From the NCBI RefSeq assembly GCF_030268045.1, contig NZ_BSDC01000001.1, positions 1,426,001 to 1,490,000 on the forward strand: DNA of 64,000 nt, in the 5' to 3' direction. Below the pieces are notes generated by a model. It was given only the letters and a program-made list of their open reading frames with translations, searched no databases and had not been told where the DNA came from. Both the position numbers and the translations under genes were made by a program. This DNA comes from Geothrix edaphica (GTDB lineage: Bacteria; Acidobacteriota; Holophagae; Holophagales; Holophagaceae). Numbering within the stretch: the first letter of the stretch is position 1; each line of letters begins with the position of its first letter. Below, piece by piece: positions 53,581-62,519 of this stretch.

Positions 53581-54603
53581 ATGGCCGAAGCAGCTGGAGA
53601 CCCGGATCTTCTGGACCTGTTGATCGTGGGGGCGGGACCGGCGGGGATCGCCACGGCCGTGGAGGCCCGCCGGGCGGGCATCCGGCGCATCCTGCTGCTG
53701 GAAAAGGGGCCCAGCCACAGTTTCTCCATCGAGAAGCTCTACACGCCCGGCAAGCGGGTGGACAAGGTCTACCTGGGCCAGCAGGTGGAATGCGAAGGCT
53801 CGGTCTGCATCGTCGATGGCAACCGGGAGACCGTGCTGGCGACCCTCGATGGGTTCGTGCGGGAGTATGGCCTGGAGATCCGCAGCCACACCGAGGTCAG
53901 CCGCATCACGCCCCTGGAGGGGGGCGGCTTCGAGGCCATGGACGCCCAGGGAACCTCCTATCACGCGCGAACGGTGGTGATCGCCATCGGGGTGTTCGGG
54001 CGACCCAACAAGCCCGACTATCCCCTGCCCGCCACCCTCAAGGGCCATGTCCGCTTCGATCTCACCGAGGACGTCCCTGCTGGCGAGAGCGTGCTCGTGG
54101 TCGGCGGGGGCAACACGGCTCTGGAATACGTGGAATACCTCTACCCGGGACGCGCCGTCACCCTGGCCTACCGCGGCGCCGAGTTCGCCAAGGCCAACGA
54201 GGTGAACCGCCGGATCCTCCAGGATCTGGAAGCCTCCGGCCAGGCCACGGTCTGGCGCAACGCGGATATCGCCTCGCTCCGGGACGCCGGGGAGGCCCCG
54301 CGGATCGAGGCCGTCTTCAAGGACGGCCGGACGGCGCGCTTCGATCACGTGGTGTACGCCCTGGGCGGCGCCACCCCGGAGGGCTTCCTGCGCCAGGCGG
54401 GCGTGGAGCTGGACGGCAAGCATCCCCGGGTGGACCACCGGTTCCACTCCACCGTGCCGGGCCTCTTCCTGGCCGGTGATCTGGTGGCGGGCGGCAAGGG
54501 CTCCATCGTCAAGGCGTTCAACACGGGGCGGGCCGTGGTGTGGGAGGGGCTGTGCCAGGACCACCTGGAATGCCGGATCCCGGATGCCGGGGACCAGCCT
54601 TGA
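53581..54603 (+). CDS. FAD-dependent reductase of the YpdA/thioredoxin reductase type
   Basis: The product is 340 residues with two Rossmann motifs: FAD site LLIVGAGPAGIATAVEA (about 13-29) and NAD(P) site VLVVGGGNTALEYVEYL. It has the YpdA-like sequence FSIEKLYTPGKRVDKVYLGQ and the closing GLFLAGDLVAGGKGSIVKAFNTGR, but no CxxC active site. In Firmicutes YpdA is linked to bacillithiol disulfide reduction; the role here is unknown. It is divergent from the phosphatase gene. Confidence 0.85.
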   Translation: MAEAAGDPDLLDLLIVGAGPAGIATAVEARRAGIRRILLLEKGPSHSFSIEKLYTPGKRVDKVYLGQQVECEGSVCIVDGNRETVLATLDGFVREYGLEIRSHTEVSRITPLEGGGFEAMDAQGTSYHARTVVIAIGVFGRPNKPDYPLPATLKGHVRFDLTEDVPAGESVLVVGGGNTALEYVEYLYPGRAVTLAYRGAEFAKANEVNRRILQDLEASGQATVWRNADIASLRDAGEAPRIEAVFKDGRTARFDHVVYALGGATPEGFLRQAGVELDGKHPRVDHRFHSTVPGLFLAGDLVAGGKGSIVKAFNTGRAVVWEGLCQDHLECRIPDAGDQP

Positions 54604-55469
54604 CCGGCGCCCTGGCCATCCTGGGCCCCGGCAGCCTCGGCCTCTCGGCCGCCCAGTGGGCCGCGGAATGCGGGCTGGAGGTGCGCCTGCTCGGCCGCGA
54701 TCCGGACCACGCCCGGCAGGGGCTCCGGGAAGTGGAACGGCGCTGGGAGACCGCTCAGCAGAAGGGCGATCTGGCTCCCGAGGCCCGCGAGCGGGCCCTC
54801 CGGAGGCTCCGGCCACACGGCTTCGGTCCCGAGGCCCTGGAGGGCGTATCCCTCCTCCTGGAGGCCCTTCCGGAGGATCCGGGCCTGAAGGCCGATGCCC
54901 TGGCTGCCGCCGCAGGCTGGGGCGGGAGGGAACTCCTGCTGCTTTCGGGCACGTCAGCCCTGCCCATCTCCGGCCTGGCCGAGGCCGCCGGGCTCCGGCA
55001 GCGCCTCCTGGGGTTCCACCTCTTCGTGCCGGTGCCCCGGATGGCGGTGGTGGAGGTCGCCGTCCCCACTGGCACTCCGGAGGCCTGGACCGATCGGGCC
55101 CGGGCCTTCGGGGCGGCCCTGCGCAAGCGGGTGGTGGTCGTGAAGGACCAGCCCGGTTTCGCCGCGGCCCGCATGGCCCTGGCCCAGGGCCTCGAGGCCA
55201 TGCGGCTGCTGGAAGCGGGTGGCCCCTCGGCGGAGGACCTGGACGCCCTCATGACCCTTGGCTATGGCCACCCCGTGGGCCCCCTGGAGCTGTCGGACCG
55301 CGTCGGCCTCGACCTTCGCCTGCGCATCGCCGAGGGCCTCTTCCGGGCCACCGGGGATTCCCACTTCGAGCCCCCGGCCCTGCTCCGGGACCTGGTGGCC
55401 CGGGGGGACACGGGGAGGAAGGCCCGGAGGGGTTTCTACTGCTGGGACTCAGACGGGAGGCGCCTGTGA
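54600..55469 (+). CDS. 3-hydroxyacyl-CoA dehydrogenase family protein
   Basis: The product is 289 residues. It has an NAD motif AILGPGSLGLSAAQ near the N-terminus, the substrate-site His in LLGFHLFVPVPRMAVVEVAV, and LGYGHPVGPLELSDRVGLDL typical of the C-terminal domain. The Asn after the catalytic His in HFFNP-type relatives is replaced. I place the start at TTG 54600, which overlaps the reductase stop (TTGA); ATG at 54570 is also possible. Confidence 0.8.
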   Translation: MTGALAILGPGSLGLSAAQWAAECGLEVRLLGRDPDHARQGLREVERRWETAQQKGDLAPEARERALRRLRPHGFGPEALEGVSLLLEALPEDPGLKADALAAAAGWGGRELLLLSGTSALPISGLAEAAGLRQRLLGFHLFVPVPRMAVVEVAVPTGTPEAWTDRARAFGAALRKRVVVVKDQPGFAAARMALAQGLEAMRLLEAGGPSAEDLDALMTLGYGHPVGPLELSDRVGLDLRLRIAEGLFRATGDSHFEPPALLRDLVARGDTGRKARRGFYCWDSDGRRL

Positions 55470-55618
55470 GCACCACCATCCTCGTGGCCGGAGGCCTCGC
55501 CCTCCTGTTCGTGATCTACGTCGCATATCGGATCGGCAAGGTGCTGCTGCGGGTCTTCGTGGGTCTCGCGGTGCTGGCTCTGGTAAGCTGGGGGCTCTGG
55601 AAACTGTTCCATTCCTGA
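55466..55618 (+). CDS. Small membrane protein
   Basis: The product is 50 residues, nearly all hydrophobic, with two short or one long membrane segment split by the basic bit AYRIGKVLLRV. The GTG start overlaps the stop of the 3-hydroxyacyl-CoA dehydrogenase gene (GTGA), so it is translationally coupled. No family is recognised. Its position at a coupled junction supports it as real. Confidence 0.6.
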   Translation: MSTTILVAGGLALLFVIYVAYRIGKVLLRVFVGLAVLALVSWGLWKLFHS

Positions 55619-55643
55619 CTCTCTAGCCTCCCGAGGAGCAAGC

Positions 55644-55844
55644 ATGGCCGCCATCTCCTGCACCCACTGCGGCGCCGATCTGACCGCCCCCCAAAGCGTA
55701 CGCATCGCCGAATACCAGTTCGGCCACCTGGAGAAGGTCTCCGAGGATCCCGGCTTCAAGTACCACTTCGAGCAGGCGGACAACTTCACGATCCTCTGCA
55801 ACAGCTGCAAGCGCCTCGTCCGCACCCTCCCCATCGCCAAGTAG
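55644..55844 (+). CDS. Small zinc-ribbon-like protein
   Basis: The product is 66 residues with CTHC near the N-terminus and CNSC near residue 54, a paired-CxxC pattern suited to zinc. The middle is mixed and lacks a membrane segment. GAGGAGC stands before the ATG. A strong terminator follows its stop. Role unknown. Confidence 0.75.
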   Translation: MAAISCTHCGADLTAPQSVRIAEYQFGHLEKVSEDPGFKYHFEQADNFTILCNSCKRLVRTLPIAK

Positions 55845-55856
55845 TTTTTCTCCTGC

Positions 55857-55892
55857 AAAAGGAAACGGCCCCGAACGGGGCCGTTTCCTTTT
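55857..55892. terminator. Bidirectional intrinsic terminator
   Basis: Perfect 16-bp arms, AAAAGGAAACGGCCCC and its complement, enclose a GAAC loop, the same loop as in the ndk terminator. It serves the small zinc-ribbon gene and pilQ, which converge on it. Confidence 0.95.
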
Positions 55893-55905
55893 GGGCAGCG
55901 CCGGA

Positions 55906-57942
55906 CTACTGGCGCAGCACCCGCGGCGTGATGAAGATCAGCAGTTCGCTGTTCGACTCGGCCTTGGTGTCCCGGCGGAAGAGGAAGCCCAGGAGGGGGA
56001 TCTTCGACAGGAAGGGGACGCCCGACCGGCCTGTGCTGTGATTCGTCACATAGACACCGCCGAGGACCGCCGTGCCGCCATCCCGCACGAGCATTTGGGT
56101 CTCCAGCGCCTTGCGGAGGATGGTGGGGGTGCCCTGCACCGTGCGGCTGAAATCGGCCTCGGCCTTCTCCAGCTTGATGTCCATGATGATGGTGCCCTCG
56201 TTGGTGATCTGGGGCGTGACATCGAGCTGCAGGTTGGCATCCACGAAGGCCACGGTGATCGCACCGCCCTGGGCCCCGCCCTGCTGGGTGGGATAGGGGA
56301 TCTTCTCACCGCTGAGGATGGTCGCCTTCTTGTTGTTCTGGGTGACCACCTTCGGGGAGGACACGATCTTCACGGTGCCGTCCGTTTCCAGGGCCTGCAG
56401 GACCGCATTGATGCTGAGGCGGTTGCTGAGGAAGGAGAGCCAGAGCTCACCCGCCGGGGCCGCGATGGAAGTCACGCCGGAAGTGCCGGGGGACCAAGCC
56501 ACGGCCGCGGACTGGCCCGAGGGGGCCCTGTTAAATCCCTGGATGCCATTCCAGAAGGGGGCCTGTGAACCTACCCAAGGCGTACTGGAAGATCCCGTAC
56601 CACCCGTGATGGCAGCAGTGCCACTATTGGCCTGGGGCCACTTGACGCCGAACTGGCGCTGCCAGTCCTTGTTGGCTTCCACTACGCGGGCCTCGATCTG
56701 CACCTGCTGGATCTGGACATCCAGGGTGTCCAGCAGCTCGGCGATGACGGGAATGCGCGAAGGCAGGTCCGTGATGATGAGGGTGTTGGTGCGGTCGTCC
56801 AGGATGGCCGAGCCGCGCTTGGTCATCATCTCCTTGAGGATGCGCTGGACGTCGCTGACCTTGGCATAGGAGAGGGGACGCGTGATGGTCTGGAGTTCTC
56901 CGGCCAGGGCCTTGGTCTCCTCCAGCTTCTTGCGCTCCTCCTCTTCCTTCTGGAGCTTCTCCACTTTGGCGACCCGCAGGACGCCATTCTGGATCTCCTT
57001 GCCCAGGCTCGCGTTCTTCAGCACCACATCCAGGACCTGGTCCCAGGGGGTCTCGTTGAACTTGAATCCGTAGTTGCCCTGCACGTCGGGGTCCATGACC
57101 AGGTTCAGCTTCCCGGTATCCGCGAGGATGCGCAGGAAGTCACGGATATCCGTGTTCTGGAGGTCGATGGTGATCTTGGCGCCGGTGTACCGGGTGGAGC
57201 TCTCACCGAGGGTGCGACCCGTGTACCGGTTGTGGGCGGGAGCCGGAGCCTTCTCGGCCTCGGGCAGCTGTACCGCCTCGGGGGTGGCCACCGGAAGGGC
57301 CGTGGAGGCCGCCAGCTGGGGCAGCAGCTGGAAGGAGCTGCCCAGCGCCGGCAGGGTGGCCAGCGGCTTGGCCGAGGCCTGGACGGTCGCGGGAGCGGGC
57401 GCAGTGGCAGCGGGGGCCGAGGCGGGTGCGGAGGCCTGGACCGCCGGCAGCGGTAGCGCCCCGGGGTGGTAGACCCCCTCGATCCGTGCCTGGACGCGGC
57501 CCTCGCCGGGGTTCAGCATCAGCTGGACGCCGTCAGGGCTGGTTCCCACCACCACCTGGGTGCCGGGGGCCACTTCGAGCACCAGCCGGGTCACCGGCTT
57601 GGGCGCGGTCGAGAACTGGCCGAGCCGAGCCTTCTGGACCAGCGGATGGGTCAGCTGGGCCAGATCCTTCTTGGTGACGGCGGTTCCCCGGTCGACACCC
57701 GGCAGGTCCAGTACCACCCGAAGGGGGCTGGAAAGGACCTGGATGGCCGGCTGCCCCAGCATGCCCGGGATCCGGAGCGACACCCGGGCGCCCGCACCCG
57801 CGGGCTCGAGGGTCGCGGCAGCCAGGGTGGAGGCCTTCGCGACGGCGGTTTCCGTGGACGGCGAGGCAAGGAGGGACCCCGTGTGGATCCCCGCCAGGAC
57901 CACGCCCCCTGCGACCAGCAAGGAACTCAGGCGAGCATTCAT
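55906..57942 (-). CDS. pilQ: Type IV pilus secretin PilQ
   Basis: PilQ forms the outer-membrane channel of the type IV pilus. The product is 678 residues with a signal peptide, an AMIN domain (about 45-150), an Ala-, Pro-rich linker, a secretin N0/STN segment (KITIDLQNTDIRDFLRILADTGKLNLVMDPDVQG in outline), a N1 domain and the secretin barrel with VEARVVEANKDWQRQFG, GEKIPYPTQQGG and VPFLSKIPLLGFLF. The start overlaps pilP by four bases (ATGA). Confidence 0.95.
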   Translation of the reverse strand: MNARLSSLLVAGGVVLAGIHTGSLLASPSTETAVAKASTLAAATLEPAGAGARVSLRIPGMLGQPAIQVLSSPLRVVLDLPGVDRGTAVTKKDLAQLTHPLVQKARLGQFSTAPKPVTRLVLEVAPGTQVVVGTSPDGVQLMLNPGEGRVQARIEGVYHPGALPLPAVQASAPASAPAATAPAPATVQASAKPLATLPALGSSFQLLPQLAASTALPVATPEAVQLPEAEKAPAPAHNRYTGRTLGESSTRYTGAKITIDLQNTDIRDFLRILADTGKLNLVMDPDVQGNYGFKFNETPWDQVLDVVLKNASLGKEIQNGVLRVAKVEKLQKEEEERKKLEETKALAGELQTITRPLSYAKVSDVQRILKEMMTKRGSAILDDRTNTLIITDLPSRIPVIAELLDTLDVQIQQVQIEARVVEANKDWQRQFGVKWPQANSGTAAITGGTGSSSTPWVGSQAPFWNGIQGFNRAPSGQSAAVAWSPGTSGVTSIAAPAGELWLSFLSNRLSINAVLQALETDGTVKIVSSPKVVTQNNKKATILSGEKIPYPTQQGGAQGGAITVAFVDANLQLDVTPQITNEGTIIMDIKLEKAEADFSRTVQGTPTILRKALETQMLVRDGGTAVLGGVYVTNHSTGRSGVPFLSKIPLLGFLFRRDTKAESNSELLIFITPRVLRQ

Positions 57943-58394
57943 CGTTTACCCTCCTCACGCTTGAACGTCTTCGTGATGGTGCGGAATACAGAACGGTTGG
58001 TGGTACTCACATCCCATTGGTGGAACGTCACTGCCTTGTCGGTGATGCTGGTGATCTCGCCATCCTTGAACCGATGGCCCGCAGGGAGCCAGCGGACATT
58101 CCCGCGGCTATCGGAGACGATGGCAAAATTCTTGCCGTCTTTCCGGATCATCCCCTTGACGGCAATGTCATCGATGAGATCGAGGGCATCCGTGGGACGG
58201 TCATCCCGGGGCGTGGCGAAGGGGTCCCGCTGGATGGTGGGCTTGTAGGGCGTGATCTTGATGATGGCCACGTCCTGGGCCGGAGCCTCCGGCGCCGCGG
58301 CGGCAGGTGCCTCGGCGGGCTTGACCGCCGGGCCGGTCTGGGCGACCAGGGCTATTCCGGTGAGGAGGGGGAGATGCAGGAGTCGATGGATCAT
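57939..58394 (-). CDS. pilP: Type IV pilus assembly lipoprotein-like PilP
   Basis: PilP links the inner-membrane PilMNO complex with the secretin. The product is 151 residues: a signal sequence, an Ala-, Pro-rich linker and a small beta domain (QRDPFATP, DDIAVKGMIRKDGKNFAIVSD). No lipobox Cys is visible, unlike many PilP. Its place between pilO and pilQ supports the call. Confidence 0.85.
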   Translation of the reverse strand: MIHRLLHLPLLTGIALVAQTGPAVKPAEAPAAAAPEAPAQDVAIIKITPYKPTIQRDPFATPRDDRPTDALDLIDDIAVKGMIRKDGKNFAIVSDSRGNVRWLPAGHRFKDGEITSITDKAVTFHQWDVSTTNRSVFRTITKTFKREEGKR

Positions 58395-58404
58395 GGCGGG
58401 TTCC

Positions 58405-59016
58405 TCAATCCTCCTTGGCGCCGCCCTTGGGGGCCGGTGCCGGGGCGGGTTTCGTGGCGGGCGCCGCCGGGGGAGGTTCGGGATTGTAGATGAAGGCGCT
58501 GACGGTGCACTTCACGGTGGCCGGATAGACACTGCCCTTGTCGGTCTTGCGGGTGAACTCGATGCCGGAGACGTTGATGATCTTGTCGTAGCCGGACACC
58601 AGCGAGGCGAACTGGCCGAAGGTGTGGTATCCCACCCTGAATTCGAACTCCACGGGCTTTTCCGTGTAGTAGGTGTCCTTCCGCTCGGGCTTGAGGGCGA
58701 AGGAGACCTGGTCGATGCCTGCATCATCCGCGAGCTTCTTGATGCGGTAGGGGATCTCGCCGTAGTCGGCCTCGGAGGGCATGATCTTGATCAACTCCTC
58801 GATGCGCTTGTCCTGCTTCGCGACCTCATCGCGCAGCTTTTCGTAGCTGGCCTTGAGCAGGCGGCCCTTGTCCACTTCGATCTGGAGGTTCTTCACATCG
58901 GCCCGGACGGTTTCCAACTCGCCCCGCTTCCCGCCGAGCAGGAAGTAGACCAAGCCGGCCAGGACGAGACCCGCCACCGCGCCGACGCCGATCTGTTTCT
59001 GAAGCTGGGGATTCAT
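58405..59016 (-). CDS. pilO: Type IV pilus assembly protein PilO
   Basis: The product is 203 residues: a membrane helix (about 10-27), a coiled coil (30-80) and a ferredoxin-like periplasmic domain (YGEIPYRIKKLADDAGI, YHTFGQFASLVSGYDKIINV), ending in an Ala-, Pro-rich tail. It pairs with PilN. pilP follows after 10 bases. Confidence 0.9.
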   Translation of the reverse strand: MNPQLQKQIGVGAVAGLVLAGLVYFLLGGKRGELETVRADVKNLQIEVDKGRLLKASYEKLRDEVAKQDKRIEELIKIMPSEADYGEIPYRIKKLADDAGIDQVSFALKPERKDTYYTEKPVEFEFRVGYHTFGQFASLVSGYDKIINVSGIEFTRKTDKGSVYPATVKCTVSAFIYNPEPPPAAPATKPAPAPAPKGGAKED

Positions 59017-59024
59017 GGCCTACC

Positions 59025-59624
59025 TCAGACAGCGTTCTGGAGTTCGAAGGAGATCGTGAAGTCGAAGGAACCGGTGGTCCCCCGCTTCGCGCTCGGATAG
59101 TTGATCTTCTTGAACCATCGGGTACGGGACTGGAGGTTGCCGTAGAAGGCGTTGATGGACTCGAAATTCCGGCCCTCGCCTTCGATGGTGATGAGCGAAC
59201 CCTTCTGGGAGATCTTCTTGAACCACACGTCGTCGGGCAGGCTGTTGGCGAGTTCCTCCAGGAGGTGCACCGGAAGCGACTGCTGCCGCTTGAGGGCCGT
59301 CATCACCTCTTCCTTCTTCTGGAGGGCGGCCTTCTTCTCCCGGAAGGTCTTCTCCAGGGCGATGTAGGGTTCATACTGCTTCTTGTCGCGCTCGAGGTCG
59401 ACTTTCTGCTTTTCGGCCTTGGTGAGCTCGCTGTTCAGCCAGACGTAATAGATGCCGCCGCAGGCCGCGAAGGCCAGGCCCACCACCACGCCGGCGATGG
59501 GCAGGGTCGAGCGGCTTCCCCCTTCCCCCGTATAGACCTGGACGGGCTCGGCGGCGGCCTTGTTGGCCCCCTTCTTCGCACCGCCCTGGGTCAGGGCATC
59601 ACCCAGCAGGTTGATCTTGATCAT
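59025..59624 (-). CDS. pilN: Type IV pilus assembly protein PilN
   Basis: The product is 199 residues. The cytoplasmic N-terminus MIKINLLGD is the PilM-binding motif of PilN. A membrane helix (about 40-60) and a coiled coil (65-110) precede the periplasmic domain. The start overlaps the pilM stop by four bases (ATGA). Confidence 0.92.
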   Translation of the reverse strand: MIKINLLGDALTQGGAKKGANKAAAEPVQVYTGEGGSRSTLPIAGVVVGLAFAACGGIYYVWLNSELTKAEKQKVDLERDKKQYEPYIALEKTFREKKAALQKKEEVMTALKRQQSLPVHLLEELANSLPDDVWFKKISQKGSLITIEGEGRNFESINAFYGNLQSRTRWFKKINYPSAKRGTTGSFDFTISFELQNAV

Positions 59625-60703
59625 CGGTCCCCCACTTGGCGCAAGGCCAGCCCGACCGCGACGGTGGCGCCGCCGCCGATCTCACGAACCGTCATGGGAT
59701 CCTCGGTCCGGCCATCGATGTCCACGAGCTGGAAGGGATTGAACCGGTCCACCGAAACCCGGAGCCGGTCGCTCAGTACGTCCATCAATCCGTGGACCAT
59801 GGAGCCCCCGCCGCTGACGAGCACGCGGTCGAGGCGATCCACCTTGAAACTGCTCTTGAAGAAATCGAGGGTGCGGCTGAGCTCATCGGCGAAGGCATCG
59901 GACACGGCGTTGATCGACGGGTGGACCTCATCCGCCTCGTGGCCCTCCGAAGCCTGGTTCCGCTTGAGGCGCTCCGCACCTTCGCGGGTGACCCCCCAAT
60001 CTTCCATGAGCTTCTCGGAATACCGGCTGCTGCCCCAGGCCATGTCGCGCCAGAACACCGACTTGCCGCCCACCATCATGGTGAGGTTGGTGAAGGTGGC
60101 GCCCATGTTCACCAGGGCCACGACCTCGTCCCGACCGCCCCCCATGGTGTTCGCCTCGTAGGCGTTCTGCAGGGCGAAGACATCCACGTCCACCACCTTG
60201 GGGCTGCAGCCCGCCTGGGCGACGCAGCTCACGTAGGCCTCGAGCTTGTCTTTCCGGCAGGCCACAAGGACCACATCCATGTTGCCGTCGGCGGCCCGCT
60301 CTTCGATCAGGTAGTAATCCAGGGCGTACGAGTCCAACCCCTGGCCTGCCGGGAAGAAGCTCTCGGCCTCCCACCGGACGGACTCGGCCAGCTCGGCCTG
60401 GCTCATCAGGGGGAATGTCACTTTTTTGACCATCACCTGCTGACCGGACACGGAGATGGCCACATCCTTGGCCTTGATTTTCTGTTCCGCCATGACCTGC
60501 CGGATAGCTGACGCCACAGCGTTGCTATCCATGATGTCGCCATCCACGATGGCATCGGGCGGCAGGGCCACCCGGCCCAGTTTCTGGAGGCGATAGCGGG
60601 TCTGGCCGCTCTTTCCAATCTGCTGGAGTTCGCAGACTTTCACCGAGCTGGATCCGATATCCAAGCCAACAAGACTTTTGGGTTTGCTTCCGAAGAGACC
60701 CAC
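59621..60703 (-). CDS. pilM: Type IV pilus assembly ATPase-fold protein PilM
   Basis: PilM is a cytoplasmic actin-like protein that binds PilN. The product is 360 residues with actin-type phosphate motifs VGLDIGSSSVKVCEL and VLVSGGGSMVHGL, and a SHS2-like insert. I prefer the GTG at 60703 because GAGG stands six bases before it; a GTG four codons earlier is in frame. It heads pilMNOPQ; the PP2C gene ends 80 bases upstream on the same strand. Confidence 0.93.
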   Translation of the reverse strand: MGLFGSKPKSLVGLDIGSSSVKVCELQQIGKSGQTRYRLQKLGRVALPPDAIVDGDIMDSNAVASAIRQVMAEQKIKAKDVAISVSGQQVMVKKVTFPLMSQAELAESVRWEAESFFPAGQGLDSYALDYYLIEERAADGNMDVVLVACRKDKLEAYVSCVAQAGCSPKVVDVDVFALQNAYEANTMGGGRDEVVALVNMGATFTNLTMMVGGKSVFWRDMAWGSSRYSEKLMEDWGVTREGAERLKRNQASEGHEADEVHPSINAVSDAFADELSRTLDFFKSSFKVDRLDRVLVSGGGSMVHGLMDVLSDRLRVSVDRFNPFQLVDIDGRTEDPMTVREIGGGATVAVGLALRQVGDR

Positions 60704-60782
60704 CGGATGCCTCACTTGGAGAATTTAGGTATTGGAGATGGTACCGCTGGAATGGATTAGGTCAAGGCTAACTAATTTTGCG

Positions 60783-61550
60783 TCAGGGTAGTTCGGGTTC
60801 CAAACCAACCAGGACGGCCGTGATATTGTCCTCGCCGCCATGTTCCCGCGCGGCCAGAACCAGTGATTCCACAGCCCTTTGAAGGTCGCCGGACTGTGTC
60901 ACGATGTCCCAGATCTGTCTATCGCCGATCATTCCTGACAGGCCGTCGGAGCAAAGCAAAAGTCGCTCCGTTTTGTCGAGCTCCAGGTTTTGGACCTCAA
61001 TATCCAGGTCTCCCCCGTTACCCAGGGCCTGGGTGATGACGTTCCGGAAGGGGTGCACCCGGGCTTCCGAGGGGGTCAGAATGCCGTTCGCCACCTGTTC
61101 GGCCACCCAACTGTGGTCCCGGGTCACCTGCCGGATGCCTTCGGGCCCCAGCAGGTAGGCCCGGCTGTCGCCCACATGGGCCAGGGTCACTTTCGAGCCG
61201 TGGACCAGGCCAGCTACGACAGTGGACCCCATGGTCTCCCGTTCGGGATTGCGGCGGATGTCCTCGGCGATGGCCCGGTCCGACAGCAGCAGCGCCACCT
61301 TGAGCCGGTTCCCGTCATAGGAGAGGCTGGGATCGTACTCCATGGGCCACGTCCGGTCCTTCTCCCGGGTGTCGCCCACGAACTTGGCCACCGTCTCCAC
61401 GACGATCTGGCTGGCCACCTCGCCGGCGGCGTGGCCGCCGAGCCCATCGGCCACGACGAAGAGGCCCAGGTCCGCATCGGCCAGGTAGCTGTCCTCGTTG
61501 TGCTTCCGGACACAACCGACATCGGTCTTGCCTGCGGTGCGGATCCTCAT
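60783..61550 (-). CDS. PP2C-family Ser/Thr protein phosphatase
   Basis: The product is 255 residues, nearly only a catalytic domain: CVRKHNEDSYLADAD, FVVADGLGGHAAGEVAS, AHVGDSRAYLLG, LLCSDGLSGMIGD and GGEDNITAVLVG. It differs from the PP2C at 52.6 kb by lacking a C-terminal tail. It lies between a DnaJ-TPR gene and pilM on one strand, so it may act in control of pili (inference). The ATG at 61550 is 2 bases downstream of the preceding TGA. Confidence 0.92.
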   Translation of the reverse strand: MRIRTAGKTDVGCVRKHNEDSYLADADLGLFVVADGLGGHAAGEVASQIVVETVAKFVGDTREKDRTWPMEYDPSLSYDGNRLKVALLLSDRAIAEDIRRNPERETMGSTVVAGLVHGSKVTLAHVGDSRAYLLGPEGIRQVTRDHSWVAEQVANGILTPSEARVHPFRNVITQALGNGGDLDIEVQNLELDKTERLLLCSDGLSGMIGDRQIWDIVTQSGDLQRAVESLVLAAREHGGEDNITAVLVGLEPELP

Positions 61551-61552
61551 GA

Positions 61553-62308
61553 TCAACCCTTTCCCGTCAGTCGGCCCCAGAGGTCCTTCAGTTGATCCAT
61601 GAGGCCCGCCTGGCCCGCAGGTCCGGCCGGGGACTGCCCTTTCTTGTCGGGCGTCGGGGCCGTCTTGGCCCCCTTGCCACCCTTCGGGGCTGCCTGGCGC
61701 AGCTTCGGGTGGTTGGGTGAGATCTCCCGGGCGGTCTGGAGGTGCCGCTGCGCGCGGGCAGCCATGCCCAGGGTCTGGAAGTGGGCCGCGAGACGGAGGT
61801 GGCAGTCCACATCCCTGGGGGCCAGCCTGACCGCGGTCTCGAGCGCTTTCACCACCGCGCGGAGGTCGCCCCCGCCCTGTTCCAGGTACGTGGCCAGCAG
61901 GGCGTGATATTGGGGTTTCTTCTCGTCCAGGCGGATCGCGTAGTGGATGAGCGCCTGGGCCTGCTCCACCCGGCCCTCCTCAAACGCCTCCTTGGCCATG
62001 TTCACCCAGTCCTCGGCGGTCCGCTCCTGCGGGGAGTCAGGATCTTTCTCCTTCTCCTTCTCCCTCGGCGGCGCGGGGGCGGGGGCGGGGGCGGACCTGG
62101 GCATCTGCTGCACCAGCGCGAGCCGCTTGCCGGGATCTTTCAAGGTGCTGAACGCCTCCGCCAGCTCCCGGAACTTCCCTTCCGCCTCCTCCTTCGCCGC
62201 TCCCGTATACCGGTCCGGGTGCCATTGCTTGGCCAGCCGGTGGTACGCGGCCTTGATGTCCTCGGGCGAGGCATCGGTGGGGATTTCCAGCACATCGAAA
62301 GGATTCAT
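61553..62308 (-). CDS. DnaJ-domain protein with TPR repeats
   Basis: The product is 251 residues. A J domain (residues 1-65) has HPD at 30-32, enough to stimulate a DnaK ATPase. A Pro-, Ala-, Lys-rich linker (70-95) and three TPR-like units (98-205) follow, then a charged tail. No Gly/Phe-rich or zinc region is present, so it is a specialised J protein. It leads the PP2C and pil genes on the minus strand. Confidence 0.88.
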   Translation of the reverse strand: MNPFDVLEIPTDASPEDIKAAYHRLAKQWHPDRYTGAAKEEAEGKFRELAEAFSTLKDPGKRLALVQQMPRSAPAPAPAPPREKEKEKDPDSPQERTAEDWVNMAKEAFEEGRVEQAQALIHYAIRLDEKKPQYHALLATYLEQGGGDLRAVVKALETAVRLAPRDVDCHLRLAAHFQTLGMAARAQRHLQTAREISPNHPKLRQAAPKGGKGAKTAPTPDKKGQSPAGPAGQAGLMDQLKDLWGRLTGKG

Positions 62309-62519
62309 GGGAGTCCATGGAGCACCCTGCGCCAGCGCATCGCATGGGGATGGAAGAACAGGGCTTGAGCAGAGGATGGTAGCCTATTTCCATCCCGAGT
62401 GCAGGCCCAGAGCAACGAAACGTGGCGGAATCTCACCAGGAGAAGATGGTGGCCCCGCCGGTCCAGGCTGGAAGACACTCCGGCGTGGTGGCAAAGTAGA
62501 AGGTTCCACGGGAGCGGGC

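Noticed and set aside
53494-54816. A 440-codon upstream extension of the PP2C phosphatase
   Set aside because: It is antisense to the reductase gene with Arg-, Gly-, His-rich composition; the family start is at 53493.
62309-62519. A small structured RNA (signal recognition particle-like GGAAG motif) before gatA
   Set aside because: GGCTGGAAG resembles part of the SRP core, but the rest of the conserved helix is absent and the arms do not pair.
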